Shown here piece after piece: positions 11,060 through 21,184 of a DNA stretch of 42,549 nucleotides; the stretch's first letter is position 1; each line of letters opens with the position of its first letter. The position numbers were made by a program, and so were the translations under genes. The notes below the pieces were generated by a model. It saw only the letters and a list, made by a program, of their open reading frames with translations. It was not told where the DNA came from and did no database searches. This DNA comes from Gracilaria vermiculophylla (taxonomy: Eukaryota; Rhodophyta; Florideophyceae; Gracilariales; Gracilariaceae), in the NCBI GenBank assembly GCA_019155205.2, contig JAHNZQ020003147.1:1470835-1513383 (forward strand), in the 5' to 3' direction.

Positions 11060-14000
11060 ATGGGGCGTCAAGCGCTTTCAAATGTAGACTGTGATGCCAC
11101 GGTGGAACAACATCTAGAACTGATTCGCCATCATCGTGAAGCATATCTATCGAATGCTCTGAAGAGGCCCCTGACCGTTTCTGCGCGTCAGAGAGTGTTA
11201 CAGGCTGCTCTTCGCTATCTTGAGTTTCGCTGTACCCAATCTCCAGCTTCTCAACCTCTATCTCAAGATGTCATGACTCAAGGGCAGGCAGTCGCAACGG
11301 TGCCTCTCGCCTCTTTTCAAAGCCTTCTCTCAAGTCTCCTGACTGATGAGCTGCCCGCGGAAACACTCATTGAAGCTTGCGTGAAGGCAGCGGATAGGCA
11401 ATTTGTCCCTGTACTAGAGAAAAGTCTCTCCTTGCTCGCGAAAGTTGGTCCGATTCTGGATAAGAAATCTGTCGGTTTGGACACACAAGCCCAACAAGAA
11501 GAGAATCATTCCATTGAAGTGGAAAATGATGAAAACCAAAATCCGCAGATACTAAGCCATCATTCTGACGGAACCCCCTCCGGAAATAAAGTTGTGGTAC
11601 GAAGGACAGGGCAAAGCTTTGTGGACGAATTTGTATGCAAGCTTGTGGAAAACGCCGTGAAAAGCACACGGACTCAGACTCGCTCTAATAATATTTTTGT
11701 TGTCTCTGTTGCTAGAGAAGCTCCGCTTTCAGATCATGCCACACAAATCACATTCTCACATTTGACGAAGAACATGAGGAGAGTTGACTTGGTTGAACTG
11801 CCTGCGTACATTTACCAACTTCTGCTATATGCTTCATCTCGTGGCAACTCTCTGGTTAAGAGCGGAGTGTTAATGCAAATTGCCCAAGTGTTCAGCTCCC
11901 ATGAAGAGAGACTGACACAACGGCACGCTCTTTCGCAGAGTATTCTCGCAGAAGATGAAGACGCGATTATTCCTTCCTCACCTTCAATCACTGCTCTCCG
12001 TCAAATTCAAGGTACTGCTCTTCTTCACATTGAATATGCCGTCAAGCAAGACCCTTCTCTTGCAACTGAAATTGTTAGACTGACGAAGGCAGGAGTCGAA
12101 AGTCAAAATCATTTCTTGACGGCCTTTGGGACTGGAATCGTTTTATCTTTGGCACGGGCAGTGTCCACCCGAACTGATGTTTTGCAAGTTTTAAGGGATG
12201 TAATTTCCAGGTTTGACAAAGAACGAGCACAACGAAAGAACAGCTTGTTTATGGCTCGAGTTTCAATGAATGATCGAAAAATGGTTGATCCTTGCAGATC
12301 ATTGCTTCATATTGCTAAATGTACTTGTGCGAATGGGTGGGATAATGTGAAGGAAAGCCTACTGAAGTTTGCCTTTGTTCTTCTTGACAAGCCCTTGCCA
12401 GTCTTCAGTCAGGATGCATTGTCTGCATCGGAACGTATCATTGAACCGCTCTTCTTAGAACTTTTCAACACTCATGCAGCCATTCGAAGTTCAATTCTAG
12501 AACAACTCACGACCAGAATTGCTCTTCAGGAAAAATCAGCACCGCAGTGCATATCTGTTCTAGGAACGTTCGCGCGACAGATACCTTTCTTTGTTTTGGA
12601 GCACTTACGATACATTCGCGAAGGTATCGAGATTTTGGTTACTCTTCCTCCATGGTTGGCTCAAAATCTTATGCAAGCATACAACCCTCTTGTAGCAACG
12701 AGACAGGATCTTCATGAATACTTTCAGTTGGTCGCACGGAAATCTTTATTCCATCGTAATGTGTCGAGCAGAGCCGTGTCCATCCTGGCCTTTCTCACTC
12801 TCATATCCATGAGCAAAACATCTCGATCAACTAAACGACTATCTGATGTGACTGAATCTCAATCGAAACGAAGCGCCAGTGCTAAACAGAAGGAAATAGA
12901 TACAATTATGGAGACTTTTCAACCTTTACGACGTGTATTTTCTTATCCTGCACCTCTGAAGGCATTTATGTACATGAATGCTGCTCATTACCTTAGCAAT
13001 ATCGATTCAGGGAAAATCGCGCAGAATGTAGCAACGGTTATGTCTGAAGTTTTTGTTAATCATTTGCGCCGTTTTGTTGATGCTACAAAAGCTCCATATC
13101 TACTTCTTGATCATTGCGTCGATGCAAGGGGTTTATCGGAACCTCTTGGAGACTTAATATGGTGTCTCGCGCTCATTGAGATACGGAAAGGCCGTCTGAC
13201 ATACAAAAAATCATATATTCTCGATATCGCGAAGAAAATCGCGGGTGTGAGTGTTCAGGACTTTGGCATAACGAAGGAAGTGGTGGTCCAGACGCAGGAC
13301 GACAAAAGTGGGGATTTCTCAATGGGCCAAGAAGCAGACGACAATTCGCCGAAGGTTCTTCGTAATAAGATCAGAGTTATCGGCGCAGTTTGTGATGCAC
13401 TTATCTATGCGGTTCTTATCATTCCAGAACAGCAACAAGAATGGTCCTTATACTCTGAGATTGTCCTGCCCTTGTTTTCGCTTAGAAAACAGGTGGTGGA
13501 GATTCTGAATCACGCAGGAGCGGCAACAGCTTCAGAGGCCTTCGCTGAGCTTGGTGGAATGGCAACGCTTGAAAGGATGCGGCCTGGTTTACGCTTGATG
13601 CTCCAGCGCAGTAGCAAGGCGAACCATTCCGGTAAGAAGAGTGCTGGCCGAAAACCAAAAGCTGGTGACTTGCAGAGCTCTGCATCAGGAGCTCCGGGTT
13701 TGGCTTTTAAAATAGGAGTGTTTAGCGTTCTCGCTTCGACTGCTTCGAAGCCGTCATTACCACTGACAATATCCATTCAGGTTGTACAGCAGATGACAGA
13801 TATAGGAGTGAAGCAATCATCCGAAGAAAATGTGTTCAAGGGAAAAGAGGACATGAAGGAACTTCAAGAACTCCGAGTATATTTGCTTTCGATAGTGAAG
13901 AAACACGTAGATGATTTTGTTTCCAAAGCTTCAAAGTTTCCGGAGGAAGGGATAAAAGCAACAAAGCTATCCTTCGATTCTGTGATGGTATCGGTGAACA

Positions 14001-15379
14001 CCTATCTCCAAATTCTGATGAAAGACTTTAAGAAGTATCGAGAATCTCCGCCAGCGATTTTCGGTCAGGGAGGAATGAATGCCCTACAAGCCGTAGAATC
14101 GTGTGTCATGGCTTTAGAAATAGCAGCACGGCATAAGTCAAAGTATCTGTCGGACTTCTGCAAGGCTCTAACACCTGTCACTTCCGAATTTGATATGCGG
14201 GACGATGGTGCATTGTACGACACGGCAATCGAGCTTTTTGAGGAACTAATTGACGCATTAATCGACGACAACAAGATGAAAGAAATCACCGTTTGTTTGA
14301 GTATCCGCAGCATTCTCGTGAACATTATTTCTTCATCCCTCGATGGCATTGATTCTAAGTCATCTTTCTTAATGAAAAGAATAAGATGGTCCGTCGATGC
14401 CCTTTCACGGAAAGAGATAAATGATTCTCGCGTTGTTAAGACGATTGTGAAGTCCTGTCTGCTATACACGGAGAACAACAATGACATGAAGCGCGCCGGA
14501 GAATTGTGTGTGCGTTTGCTTCTTGTCCTAGGTGATTGTGACGCGAACTCTGAGCCACCAAATCCAAACGATGCCAACCATCTTGATCCAAAGCTTGTTG
14601 GAGCTGTGGCGATAAACAAAGACACATGCTTTGCTCTTGTTGAAGCTGTACTGGAAAGTACTGACAGAGCGATAGTGGAGACCGAATGGTGTCTTAGCAG
14701 GATGGTGTCGCTGGAATCTTCAGCCTCTGAATCCGATGCGCTAGACCCTGAAGGTTCCAAGGACGATTTACTCGGTTCAAAGACAAGAATTCAGGAGGAA
14801 ATGGCTAAACAGGCCATTCGAGCTGAAGATGCCGCTCTATTGCGCCTTGAAAACGTCGTTCGTACTCTGCGAGGACTAGCAACCTGCGCTATCGGAAAAT
14901 GGATGCTTCAGGAACGTCTATTGAAGCTTGTTACAAAAGCATATAAGGTCATTAGCTTAGCCACGAATAGGCAATCAAAACGGAAGGGGGACCCAAGGAC
15001 GTCATTTGTATCTCTAATCAATGAAGTTAAAAACCTGGCCCCCGTGTTATGGACATATCTTGCATTCATCGGCGCTGGTACAGTCAGCGATTCACACCGC
15101 AAGAAATCAGGCAGGGCGGCTAGTGAGGCCAGAGTTATGCCACAACTGATATACGAGGTAGAGAAATTTGAAAAGGTGCTTATCAGCGCACAGAAAAGGA
15201 CAAAGATTAGCCTGTTGCGAGGCATGCGACGTAACATAGCTCGAGATTTTCGTATCCGGGAGGATGTTCTAGACAAAGACGAAGATGAAGCAGAGTATGA
15301 AGCCGCCAATGATGATACGAAGAACGAGTCTCGCAATCCTGCGGCTCGCGTGGCTACGAAACGGCGCAGAGTCTCGTAA
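11060..15379 (+). CDS. FANCI: Fanconi anemia group I protein (FANCI)
   Basis: FANCI pairs with FANCD2 as a DNA clamp that is monoubiquitinated to start interstrand-crosslink repair. The intronless frame is 1439 aa, against about 1330 in human. The helical-repeat pattern aligns along its length: VDLVELPAYIYQLLLYASSR, IQGTALLHIEYAVK, LSEPLGDLIWCLALIE and, at the C terminus, MPQLIYEVEKFEKVLISAQK followed by ISLLRGMRRNIARDFRI. The ubiquitination site, human K523 in RKAMF, corresponds to K561 in RKSLF. An SQ site at S600-Q601 lies 39 residues on, matching the phosphorylated SQ cluster after K523. The tail ends in a basic KRRR stretch, a possible nuclear signal. The ATG follows a long promoter region. 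Confidence 0.92.
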   Translation: MGRQALSNVDCDATVEQHLELIRHHREAYLSNALKRPLTVSARQRVLQAALRYLEFRCTQSPASQPLSQDVMTQGQAVATVPLASFQSLLSSLLTDELPAETLIEACVKAADRQFVPVLEKSLSLLAKVGPILDKKSVGLDTQAQQEENHSIEVENDENQNPQILSHHSDGTPSGNKVVVRRTGQSFVDEFVCKLVENAVKSTRTQTRSNNIFVVSVAREAPLSDHATQITFSHLTKNMRRVDLVELPAYIYQLLLYASSRGNSLVKSGVLMQIAQVFSSHEERLTQRHALSQSILAEDEDAIIPSSPSITALRQIQGTALLHIEYAVKQDPSLATEIVRLTKAGVESQNHFLTAFGTGIVLSLARAVSTRTDVLQVLRDVISRFDKERAQRKNSLFMARVSMNDRKMVDPCRSLLHIAKCTCANGWDNVKESLLKFAFVLLDKPLPVFSQDALSASERIIEPLFLELFNTHAAIRSSILEQLTTRIALQEKSAPQCISVLGTFARQIPFFVLEHLRYIREGIEILVTLPPWLAQNLMQAYNPLVATRQDLHEYFQLVARKSLFHRNVSSRAVSILAFLTLISMSKTSRSTKRLSDVTESQSKRSASAKQKEIDTIMETFQPLRRVFSYPAPLKAFMYMNAAHYLSNIDSGKIAQNVATVMSEVFVNHLRRFVDATKAPYLLLDHCVDARGLSEPLGDLIWCLALIEIRKGRLTYKKSYILDIAKKIAGVSVQDFGITKEVVVQTQDDKSGDFSMGQEADDNSPKVLRNKIRVIGAVCDALIYAVLIIPEQQQEWSLYSEIVLPLFSLRKQVVEILNHAGAATASEAFAELGGMATLERMRPGLRLMLQRSSKANHSGKKSAGRKPKAGDLQSSASGAPGLAFKIGVFSVLASTASKPSLPLTISIQVVQQMTDIGVKQSSEENVFKGKEDMKELQELRVYLLSIVKKHVDDFVSKASKFPEEGIKATKLSFDSVMVSVNTYLQILMKDFKKYRESPPAIFGQGGMNALQAVESCVMALEIAARHKSKYLSDFCKALTPVTSEFDMRDDGALYDTAIELFEELIDALIDDNKMKEITVCLSIRSILVNIISSSLDGIDSKSSFLMKRIRWSVDALSRKEINDSRVVKTIVKSCLLYTENNNDMKRAGELCVRLLLVLGDCDANSEPPNPNDANHLDPKLVGAVAINKDTCFALVEAVLESTDRAIVETEWCLSRMVSLESSASESDALDPEGSKDDLLGSKTRIQEEMAKQAIRAEDAALLRLENVVRTLRGLATCAIGKWMLQERLLKLVTKAYKVISLATNRQSKRKGDPRTSFVSLINEVKNLAPVLWTYLAFIGAGTVSDSHRKKSGRAASEARVMPQLIYEVEKFEKVLISAQKRTKISLLRGMRRNIARDFRIREDVLDKDEDEAEYEAANDDTKNESRNPAARVATKRRRVS

Positions 15380-15709
15380 ATCTGCAGCTAAGAATATATT
15401 TGTGCGATATTGCTTTTTACACAACGAAGGGTGTACTCAGCCTCGTTAGACATCTCCGGAAAACGTGAAAAGTTTAGTGTTTTAGGAGCTGACCTCCAAC
15501 GAGAATCTGCAATGTCGAGAGTGAGAGATTGCTCCTTTTCCCACGAGTTTCCTTCTTCCTCTCGTAAGCATTCATTGCCCCAAAACGCTCTGGTCTCGAG
15601 GGCTTGTGCTGTATACTTGACATGTATATATTGATCATCATGACGCCCTTTTGTGTTCCTAGTTTGATAAGAAAAGTTCCCATCCGTTGACAACCGGACT
15701 GATCAACAA
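15380..15709. other. short intergenic region after FANCI
   Basis: This 330-bp stretch between two plus-strand genes has no supported gene. It should contain the FANCI 3' end and the promoter of the methyltransferase-like gene. Confidence 0.5.
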
Positions 15710-16851
15710 ATGAATTGGAGAAGCCCATTCAGTACAGCCGCTGGCTCAAATGACAGCGTGAAATCAACTAAAAAATGCTGCCGATGGCTACTCGGTCGCA
15801 ACTTCCGGAAGACGATTAAGTACATTTCGGGGCAAGATGTCAGCTTTATGATTGTACTTATTCTCATACTCACTTTCGTTCATTTTCAAAACCGTCTTCT
15901 GAGAAGTACACCTGCTGCTCATACATTTTCTGCCGTCTATTCAAGGAAAGAAAATGAAGTTTACCTCACCCCGAACGGAAGCGACACGAAAAGACCTCCA
16001 GCTTACCTACCTCTCACACAACATCTTCGATCTCTGAAACGTCGAAAACCAACACTACAAGATATGGCATATGGGACTCACAAAGCATCTCTTCGCGATC
16101 TGAAGCCGACGGATATCAGCGACATCAAAGAGTGCAGGATATGCGACGAAAACGCAAATCGTGTGTCGAGTTGGAGAATTCCTTCTTCAAATGAAACAGA
16201 CCTTGCACGCATGCTGGTGCATCTTATTTCTTTTTATGGCATAAAGTCAATGGTGACGTTTCCGTGCGCTGAAGAGACGGTGTGGATTTTTACGTTTGTC
16301 GAAACCATGAAGGTAAGCACGTAAGAATGCTGCGTAAGAACCAGCATTAATTGCTAGCTTAACAGAATAACCCCAACTTATGTTAATCTAACTTTCTTTT
16401 TGAGTAGAAAATTAATCCCAGTTTTGTACACTACTGTGGGATCGAGTCGGATGAATTGGTGGTAGGGATGATGAAATTCTATAATCAGAGCGAATTAGGT
16501 GAAACTGAATTCTTAGTTTATTCGCCCAAGGCTCGTGGATCACTCCCGCAGGTTGACCTGATGTTTACTTGGCGGGGACTTGAACATTTTACCTTTGACA
16601 CGCTTCTGGGATTGTTCCGACATGTCCAAGACACTGGAATTAAATACACTATCATCAAGAACAACCCAGGGGTTGAAAACGCCGTAATGATCGAAAACGC
16701 AAGAGAAACGTATTCTGTCGTCAGGACACCCACGCGGCCGCTCAACTTCCGTGGCTTCCCTTTTGGATTTGGGGAGGCTATTCGAGTCATTCCAATACGT
16801 ATGTCACAGCTTTTGTTCTACAATAGTTCTGATATTCGTGACAAGTGGTGA
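15710..16851 (+). CDS. Membrane-anchored methyltransferase-like protein
   Basis: The CDS is join(15710..16312,16408..16851), 348 aa. The 95-nt intron 16313-16407 has GTAAGC and GTAG ends and an ATCTAAC branch; it is phase 0. Residues about 44-60 (VSFMIVLILILTFVHFQ) form one membrane span after a basic N terminus, so the C-terminal domain probably faces the Golgi/ER lumen (type II). The C-terminal half resembles small SAM-dependent methyltransferases: VDLMFTWRGLEHFTFDTLL, then a post-core loop ending RPLNFRGFPFGFGEAI. Motif I, normally near DxPCGDxxW, reads FPCAEETVW, so cofactor binding is doubtful. The stop TGA overlaps a good donor (GTGAGT at 16848); splicing to 16978 would replace the end by W-EQLSI and a stop at 16996. 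The substrate is unknown. Confidence 0.7.
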
Positions 16852-16996
16852 GTCCGACGCGGAAAGGAGGAGCAGTCGAAAAAAACGAGGCGATAGAGCT
16901 AAGCCAACCTTTTCGTGCTTCAATAGTGGGCTTGATGAACGTTCTTTGATAAAGAGTTATGCACGTTGCTTCCACAGGGAACAGTTAAGCATTTAG

Positions 16997-17454
16997 GATT
17001 CTCTGGCTTGAGTTTCATTTTGTGCAACTCATTGATTGCGCGGCAGTCAAAATGATGAAACGTAAAGCAGAAGGCCGTGAAGTACGAATGTCACAAAGTT
17101 ATGCGCTTCAGTCAATCAAAAAAAAACCACGCTCTAAGCTCGTTGTTTTGGGATTAAAAGCAAATTCTTCTAAATACTTCACCTGCACGCCCAATCCTTT
17201 GAAAGGCGCGATCCTTGACAAAAATTCGCTGCTGATGCATTGGTGCAGTCTAGGATACCTTTGATACGTTGCCCCTGTTACACGTAGATAAGATACCTAC
17301 TTGACCGCCAACGCAGTGCTCGACATCTCTTCATGCGGCATTGGGTCCGTTCTCCTCCACTATCGTACATCAGCGAGTTCCAGACCCCAGACAACTGGCT
17401 AAACTTGTTCACCCGCGACGTGCGTCAACTTCTTCGAATCCCACGTGATTAGTC
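16997..17454. other. intergenic region before BAP31
   Basis: No supported gene; the promoter of the BAP31 gene is expected here. A lysine-rich frame at 17022-17264 has no recognisable content. Confidence 0.45.
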
Positions 17455-18275
17455 ATGGCGAGCGTAGTATGGCTTTCAGTTTTCTTTTTGCTCATGATTG
17501 AGATTGTCATCACTTTCATCCTCGTTCTTCCTTTTCCTCGTTTTATGCGCAAATTCATAGCCCGAAAGATTTTCACATATGATCTTGGAAAAAGAGTTCG
17601 ATTTGTATCCAATTTTATCATTCTTGGACTCATCCTCGCGGTCTCCGACGCTATCCAAACTCTTCGTCACTTGGAGCAAAAAGAAGCAACGGACACCACT
17701 AATTCTTCCGCAAATGATGCCCGTGTGGGATACATCACTGTCAGCTTTGACAAGCAAAGAAAATTCCGTGCTGAGAGAAACGTAAGTCACTCATTCCTCT
17801 TTCCGAAAAGATGTGTTTGCTATGTCGCCCATCTCGCCCAATGTTCGCTCGTAGATTCACAGCTCTAACCCGTCACGGCTCCTCTGTCTAAACAAATTAC
17901 TGGTTTCATGCGAACGACGACAAACTTAGAGTAAGTTCGTGACTTTCAAACAGAACCACCGGGTATTAAGCATCACTCCTCCAGTTGCATGGAATCTAAC
18001 AACTTTGTTTACTTGTTCCATTATTTCATTCCAAAGTGTATTTGGCAGGTTTTTCATTGACGCTCATGTTTGTGATTGCTCGACTCGTTGAGCTTATGCA
18101 GGAAGTCGTCAAAGTTGAGGAAGAAAAAGAGGATGTAGAGCAACGTCTCAAAGACGTGAATGAAGTGGCATCGGCTACAACCAGCATCCCCAATTCTGAC
18201 ATTTCTCGAAAAGAAGAGGAATCTACTCTTCGCAAGCGCGCTAATGTTACAGCGAACACAGATAAGAATGATTAA
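17455..18275 (+). CDS. BAP31-family ER membrane protein
   Basis: BAP31/Yet-type proteins are ER membrane chaperones that help sort and export membrane proteins. Exon 1 (17455..17781) encodes three hydrophobic segments and the conserved FDKQRKFRAERN. The last exon (18037..18275) continues with YLAGFSLTLMFVIARLVELM and a coiled coil, matching human FRAQRNLYIAGFS. The two exons are one nucleotide out of phase if joined directly. A single A at 17930, flanked by TTAG and GTAAGT, gives the missing base and a methionine: join(17455..17781,17930,18037..18275), 188 aa. The protein is shorter than human BAP31 (about 246 aa) and ends TANTDKND without a KKxx retrieval signal. The stop lies 76 bp from the convergent WBP2-like gene. 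Confidence 0.85.
17930..17930 (+). other. putative one-nucleotide exon (A) in the BAP31 gene
   Basis: The base sits between CAAACTTAG and GTAAGTTCGT. The upstream intron (17782-17929, 148 nt) starts GTAAGT. The downstream intron (17931-18036, 106 nt) has GTAAGT, a TCTAAC branch at about 17994-17999 and a CAAAG acceptor. It is the only arrangement of consensus sites I found that keeps the frame open; larger exon choices give a stop or the wrong phase. Confidence 0.6.
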
Positions 18276-18351
18276 CTCCCTAGTAGCTAATAGAACGACT
18301 GGATTCTTTTCATACAAAAGCACGGTCCAATTCGCGATGTAATCGAGCGTT

Positions 18352-19050
18352 TTACTGACGACGGGAACGTAAACCTTGGGCACTGACGTGCCAAGAAGGT
18401 ACATCAGTTCTTCGAGTTTCTTCGCCCACTGGCTGAGTTGTGTATATCGCAGAAGGATCATGCGGATCAATAAAGGCAGAATTATGGCTCGGGAAGTACT
18501 CTTCAACCTGAGGTGTCGTGTTGGTCGGGTGGACAGGCGGACTGTATTGGTTTGCTCGTGTTTCCATTGCCATCTGTTGTCGGACAGAAAGTAGAACGTT
18601 GTTGAACACTGGCAAGAAAGTGTTGACACCGCCTCGCACGAAGTCAATTCGCATGGTAAGATCGCCCATAAATGGTTGCCCCTCGTAATAAAGAACGGTC
18701 GCTGTGAGATTGTTACATCCGAATATAGGCTGGTTAAACGCTTCATTGATTATTCCGCGAAACGGAGCTTCAAACGTTTCAAATCTTGCTTTTTGTGCTT
18801 GTTGCGGAGCTACCATGAACACAATACTGTTACTAAGTCAGATAAACTTCATTTGTAACGCAGAATGGAGGTGATTGTGACCGCCATACCGCATGTTAGT
18901 CATGTAAAGTCGTCCTTTGAGATTTTTTGCAGTGTGACCAGCATGTTTCACGCTCACTTCTGTCTTATCTCTGGTTAAAAGAAATACCTCCCCAGGGAAA
19001 GGAAGGGGAAAGCGTTGAAGGCCTCCAGTTAAAGGAATGTTGACCGCCAT
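18352..19050 (-). CDS. WBP2-like GRAM-domain protein
   Basis: The CDS is complement(join(18352..18826,18890..19050)), 211 aa. The 63-nt intron 18827-18889 (GTATGG to AACAG) is phase 2 and rebuilds Arg in NMR-IVFMV. The GRAM/PH-like domain fills about residues 20-145: LKGRLYMTNMRIVFMV, then NQPIFGCNNLTATVLYYEGQ, then LTMRIDFVRGGVNTF. Human WBP2 has YLTPYRVIFL, QPVFGANYIKGTV and YKLTFTAGGAIEF at these places. The C-terminal tail is proline and threonine rich (SPPVHPTNTTP) but has no clear PPxY motif, so WW-domain binding is not assured. WBP2 acts as an adaptor and transcription cofactor in animals; the role in algae is unknown. Confidence 0.78.
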
Positions 19051-19408
19051 TCCTGAAGCATGAGCGGGGACTTGCGATGGGAGGAGCCGGCAGCTGGAGC
19101 GGAGAGGATGTTTTTAGTGCGTATTCGTTAATGACGTCACCGCTGTAAGAGCGCATTCAATGAATCACTCGTTTTCGATCATGGAAATCGTTCTGTAAGC
19201 CAGTTTGAAATCTTAGTATATCACACATCGAAATGGGCTGACCGAAATCAGCGTTCTACGGGCAGGAGAATCAAATGTGGCACCCATTGCAACAGACGTT
19301 TCCTGTTCGACCTTCAATTCCCATTGCCTTGATCTTTGCTCATAGTGTGACATAAATTGAGACCACACCCATCTTTATTGAGCCTGACAGAAAATCAGTT
19401 GATTTACA
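19051..19408. other. divergent spacer between WBP2-like gene and KISH
   Basis: A 358-bp head-to-head spacer with no gene seen; it should hold both promoters. Confidence 0.5.
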
Positions 19409-19757
19409 ATGTCCGCGCTTTTCAACTTTCAGAGTCTGCTAATCGTAATTCTTTTGGTTATCTGCACCTGTGCCTACATACGATCCATGTATCCCTCATT
19501 ACTCGATCGGAACAAGAGGGGGTTCTTAGGAGTGTTTTGGAAAGCAGCAAGAGTTGGTAAGTTTAACATCAGCATTGGGTCTGTTAGGACTTTCCGGTTT
19601 TTTTTTTATGTTCCATGCAAAGAAAGGTCAGCGACACTAACCCCCGTAAATCAATCATCCACGATCACATCTTATTTGCCACGCAGGGGAAAGACTCAGC
19701 CCGACAGTATCTGCATGTTGTGCAGTAATGGCTCTCGCCCTTCTCTTCGGGAAGTGA
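19409..19757 (+). CDS. KISH / TMEM167 Golgi membrane protein
   Basis: KISH proteins are 72-74 aa Golgi proteins needed early in constitutive secretion. The CDS is join(19409..19556,19687..19757), 72 aa, the same length as human TMEM167A. Exon 1 encodes [20 protein letters not shown] and continues [20 protein letters not shown], nearly matching the human protein; it contains the N-terminal membrane span. The 130-nt intron 19557-19686 runs from GTAAGT to CGCAG and is phase 1. Exon 2 reads [20 protein letters not shown] in a frame with a second membrane span and the stop TGA at 19755-19757. Reading exon 1 straight on into the intron would give a false longer protein. Confidence 0.93.
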
Positions 19758-20593
19758 GAACACATGCGAAAAAATCCCAACCCGAAGATTTCTATATGTC
19801 CAAAGATTCGAGACGCTGAGCCGTATGATAAGGAAAACGAGTAACACCTTAGAGAGAGATTCTGTGTTTGCCCGGGAGAGAATGTCATATTTGAAAGGCC
19901 ACAAACATATCCGCATCCAATTTGGCAGAGCTCGTTTCGTAGTCTTAACTTTAGCAACGAATGCGAGCCATGACCTGCGTGAGCTCAATTACTGTAGTGC
20001 TTATATTGAAGCTATCGAAGCAAGATACATCGTCTTCTCGATATTAACAGCAGCTTCTTTTTCGAAAGAAAGAAGCAAGATGAAATATATCTAACTTATG
20101 GTCTTGGTTTCGCATTAAACGTATACACTCTTTTGATCACATATCAAATTCAGCCATCTGCTTCTTTCATGATTTATTCGCATCTTTAAGAAGGAGCGAT
20201 GTTTGAATTCAAAAGCATACTCGGCCAACCAAGAGAAGAAAGGTTGAAAACATTCTTCTACCCACAATTCTAGAAAGAGCGTTACGCCGTAGCCCGCAGA
20301 AAAAGGTGGGAGGGGCTCAAGAGAAATAGATCTATACGACGGGTAGCGACGAACGCTGTCATCTGTATCGACTATTTTCAGGGGCCAGTTGTCTTCCAAG
20401 CATTTTAAAAGTTTTTGATTTTCTGAAACCAAAACTGGCTTTCGCACAGTGCACAAGAACAACAGTTGAGCATCAACATACCCTAACCCATTTCAATGAA
20501 AAGCTAGTCTTGTAGAGGTCGTGGAGCAGACCGGTCACCGTTGTTGTCGATGATTTACGCAAATCGACACTCGTCTCCGGAAGCATTGGCTCC
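19758..20593. other. intergenic region between KISH and SYF2
   Basis: An 836-bp region without a supported gene. On the minus strand, frames at 20482-20595 and 20115-20462 look somewhat protein-like but I could not join them in phase with consensus splice sites. Confidence 0.4.
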
Positions 20594-21184
20594 ATGGCAT
20601 CTGCATCAGAAAGGTTGAAAGAACTGAGGAAGAAGCTACTGGAAGCACGAGAGGAGAACCTGAAGGCCGTAGATTATGAAGAGCGACAACCAGATGACAT
20701 GAAACCTGTCCGAAATGAACAGGCAAAGGAAAAAACTTCTCAGAATAGAAAGGAGAGCTTTAAGGCAAAGTTTAGAATTCAAGGAGACGGAAAAGACCAA
20801 GACGACGGTTTTGGCTCTGCAGATGAAGCTGAAGGGGAAAACAACGATGAACGGCTTAGAAGCATGAAACGTCGAGCAAGAGCAATGGAAAGTTCATTGC
20901 GGAAAAGTGAGTCAAAAGCTGAAAATGAGGAAACTGAAATAGTTGCATACGGATCTGTTTCCGACACAAAGGAAGGCATAGATCGCATGGTGAACGAAAT
21001 CGAAACTGTCGAGCGTCGTAGAGCAAAGTATCGAAGACGGCGAACTTTTGACGAAGATAGAGCGGATATCTCATTTATTAATGAAGGAAATCGTATCTTT
21101 AACCGAACTCTGGATAAGCATTTTGATAAGTTCGAATCTGTACAAAAGATTAAGGATAGTTTGGAGCGCGGCACTGCACAATAA
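20594..21184 (+). CDS. SYF2: Pre-mRNA-splicing factor SYF2
   Basis: SYF2 is a component of the spliceosomal NineTeen/Prp19-related complex and contacts the active site in the catalytic spliceosome. The 196-aa frame starts at an ATG in CCATGG. The N-terminal coiled coil begins SERLKELRKKLLEAREENLK. The C-terminal family block is clear: GIDRMVNEIETVERRRAKYR, then DEDRADISFINEGNRIFNRT, then IKDSLERGTAQ (human ends NLERGTAV). It is shorter than human SYF2 (243 aa) because the middle region, which usually includes the NWExKK motif, is reduced. The intronless structure suits a lineage with few introns. Confidence 0.9.
   Translation: MASASERLKELRKKLLEAREENLKAVDYEERQPDDMKPVRNEQAKEKTSQNRKESFKAKFRIQGDGKDQDDGFGSADEAEGENNDERLRSMKRRARAMESSLRKSESKAENEETEIVAYGSVSDTKEGIDRMVNEIETVERRRAKYRRRRTFDEDRADISFINEGNRIFNRTLDKHFDKFESVQKIKDSLERGTAQ

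Noticed and set aside
14065..14760. 231-codon minus-strand frame inside FANCI
   Set aside because: Shadow of the FANCI coding strand; Ser-rich antisense composition and no domain.
11060..15379. Reading the large plus-strand protein as FANCD2
   Set aside because: Its helical-repeat style and size also suit FANCD2, but the C-terminal LIYEVEKFEKVLI...ARDFRI block, the EPLGDLIWCL motif and the RKSLF site match FANCI.
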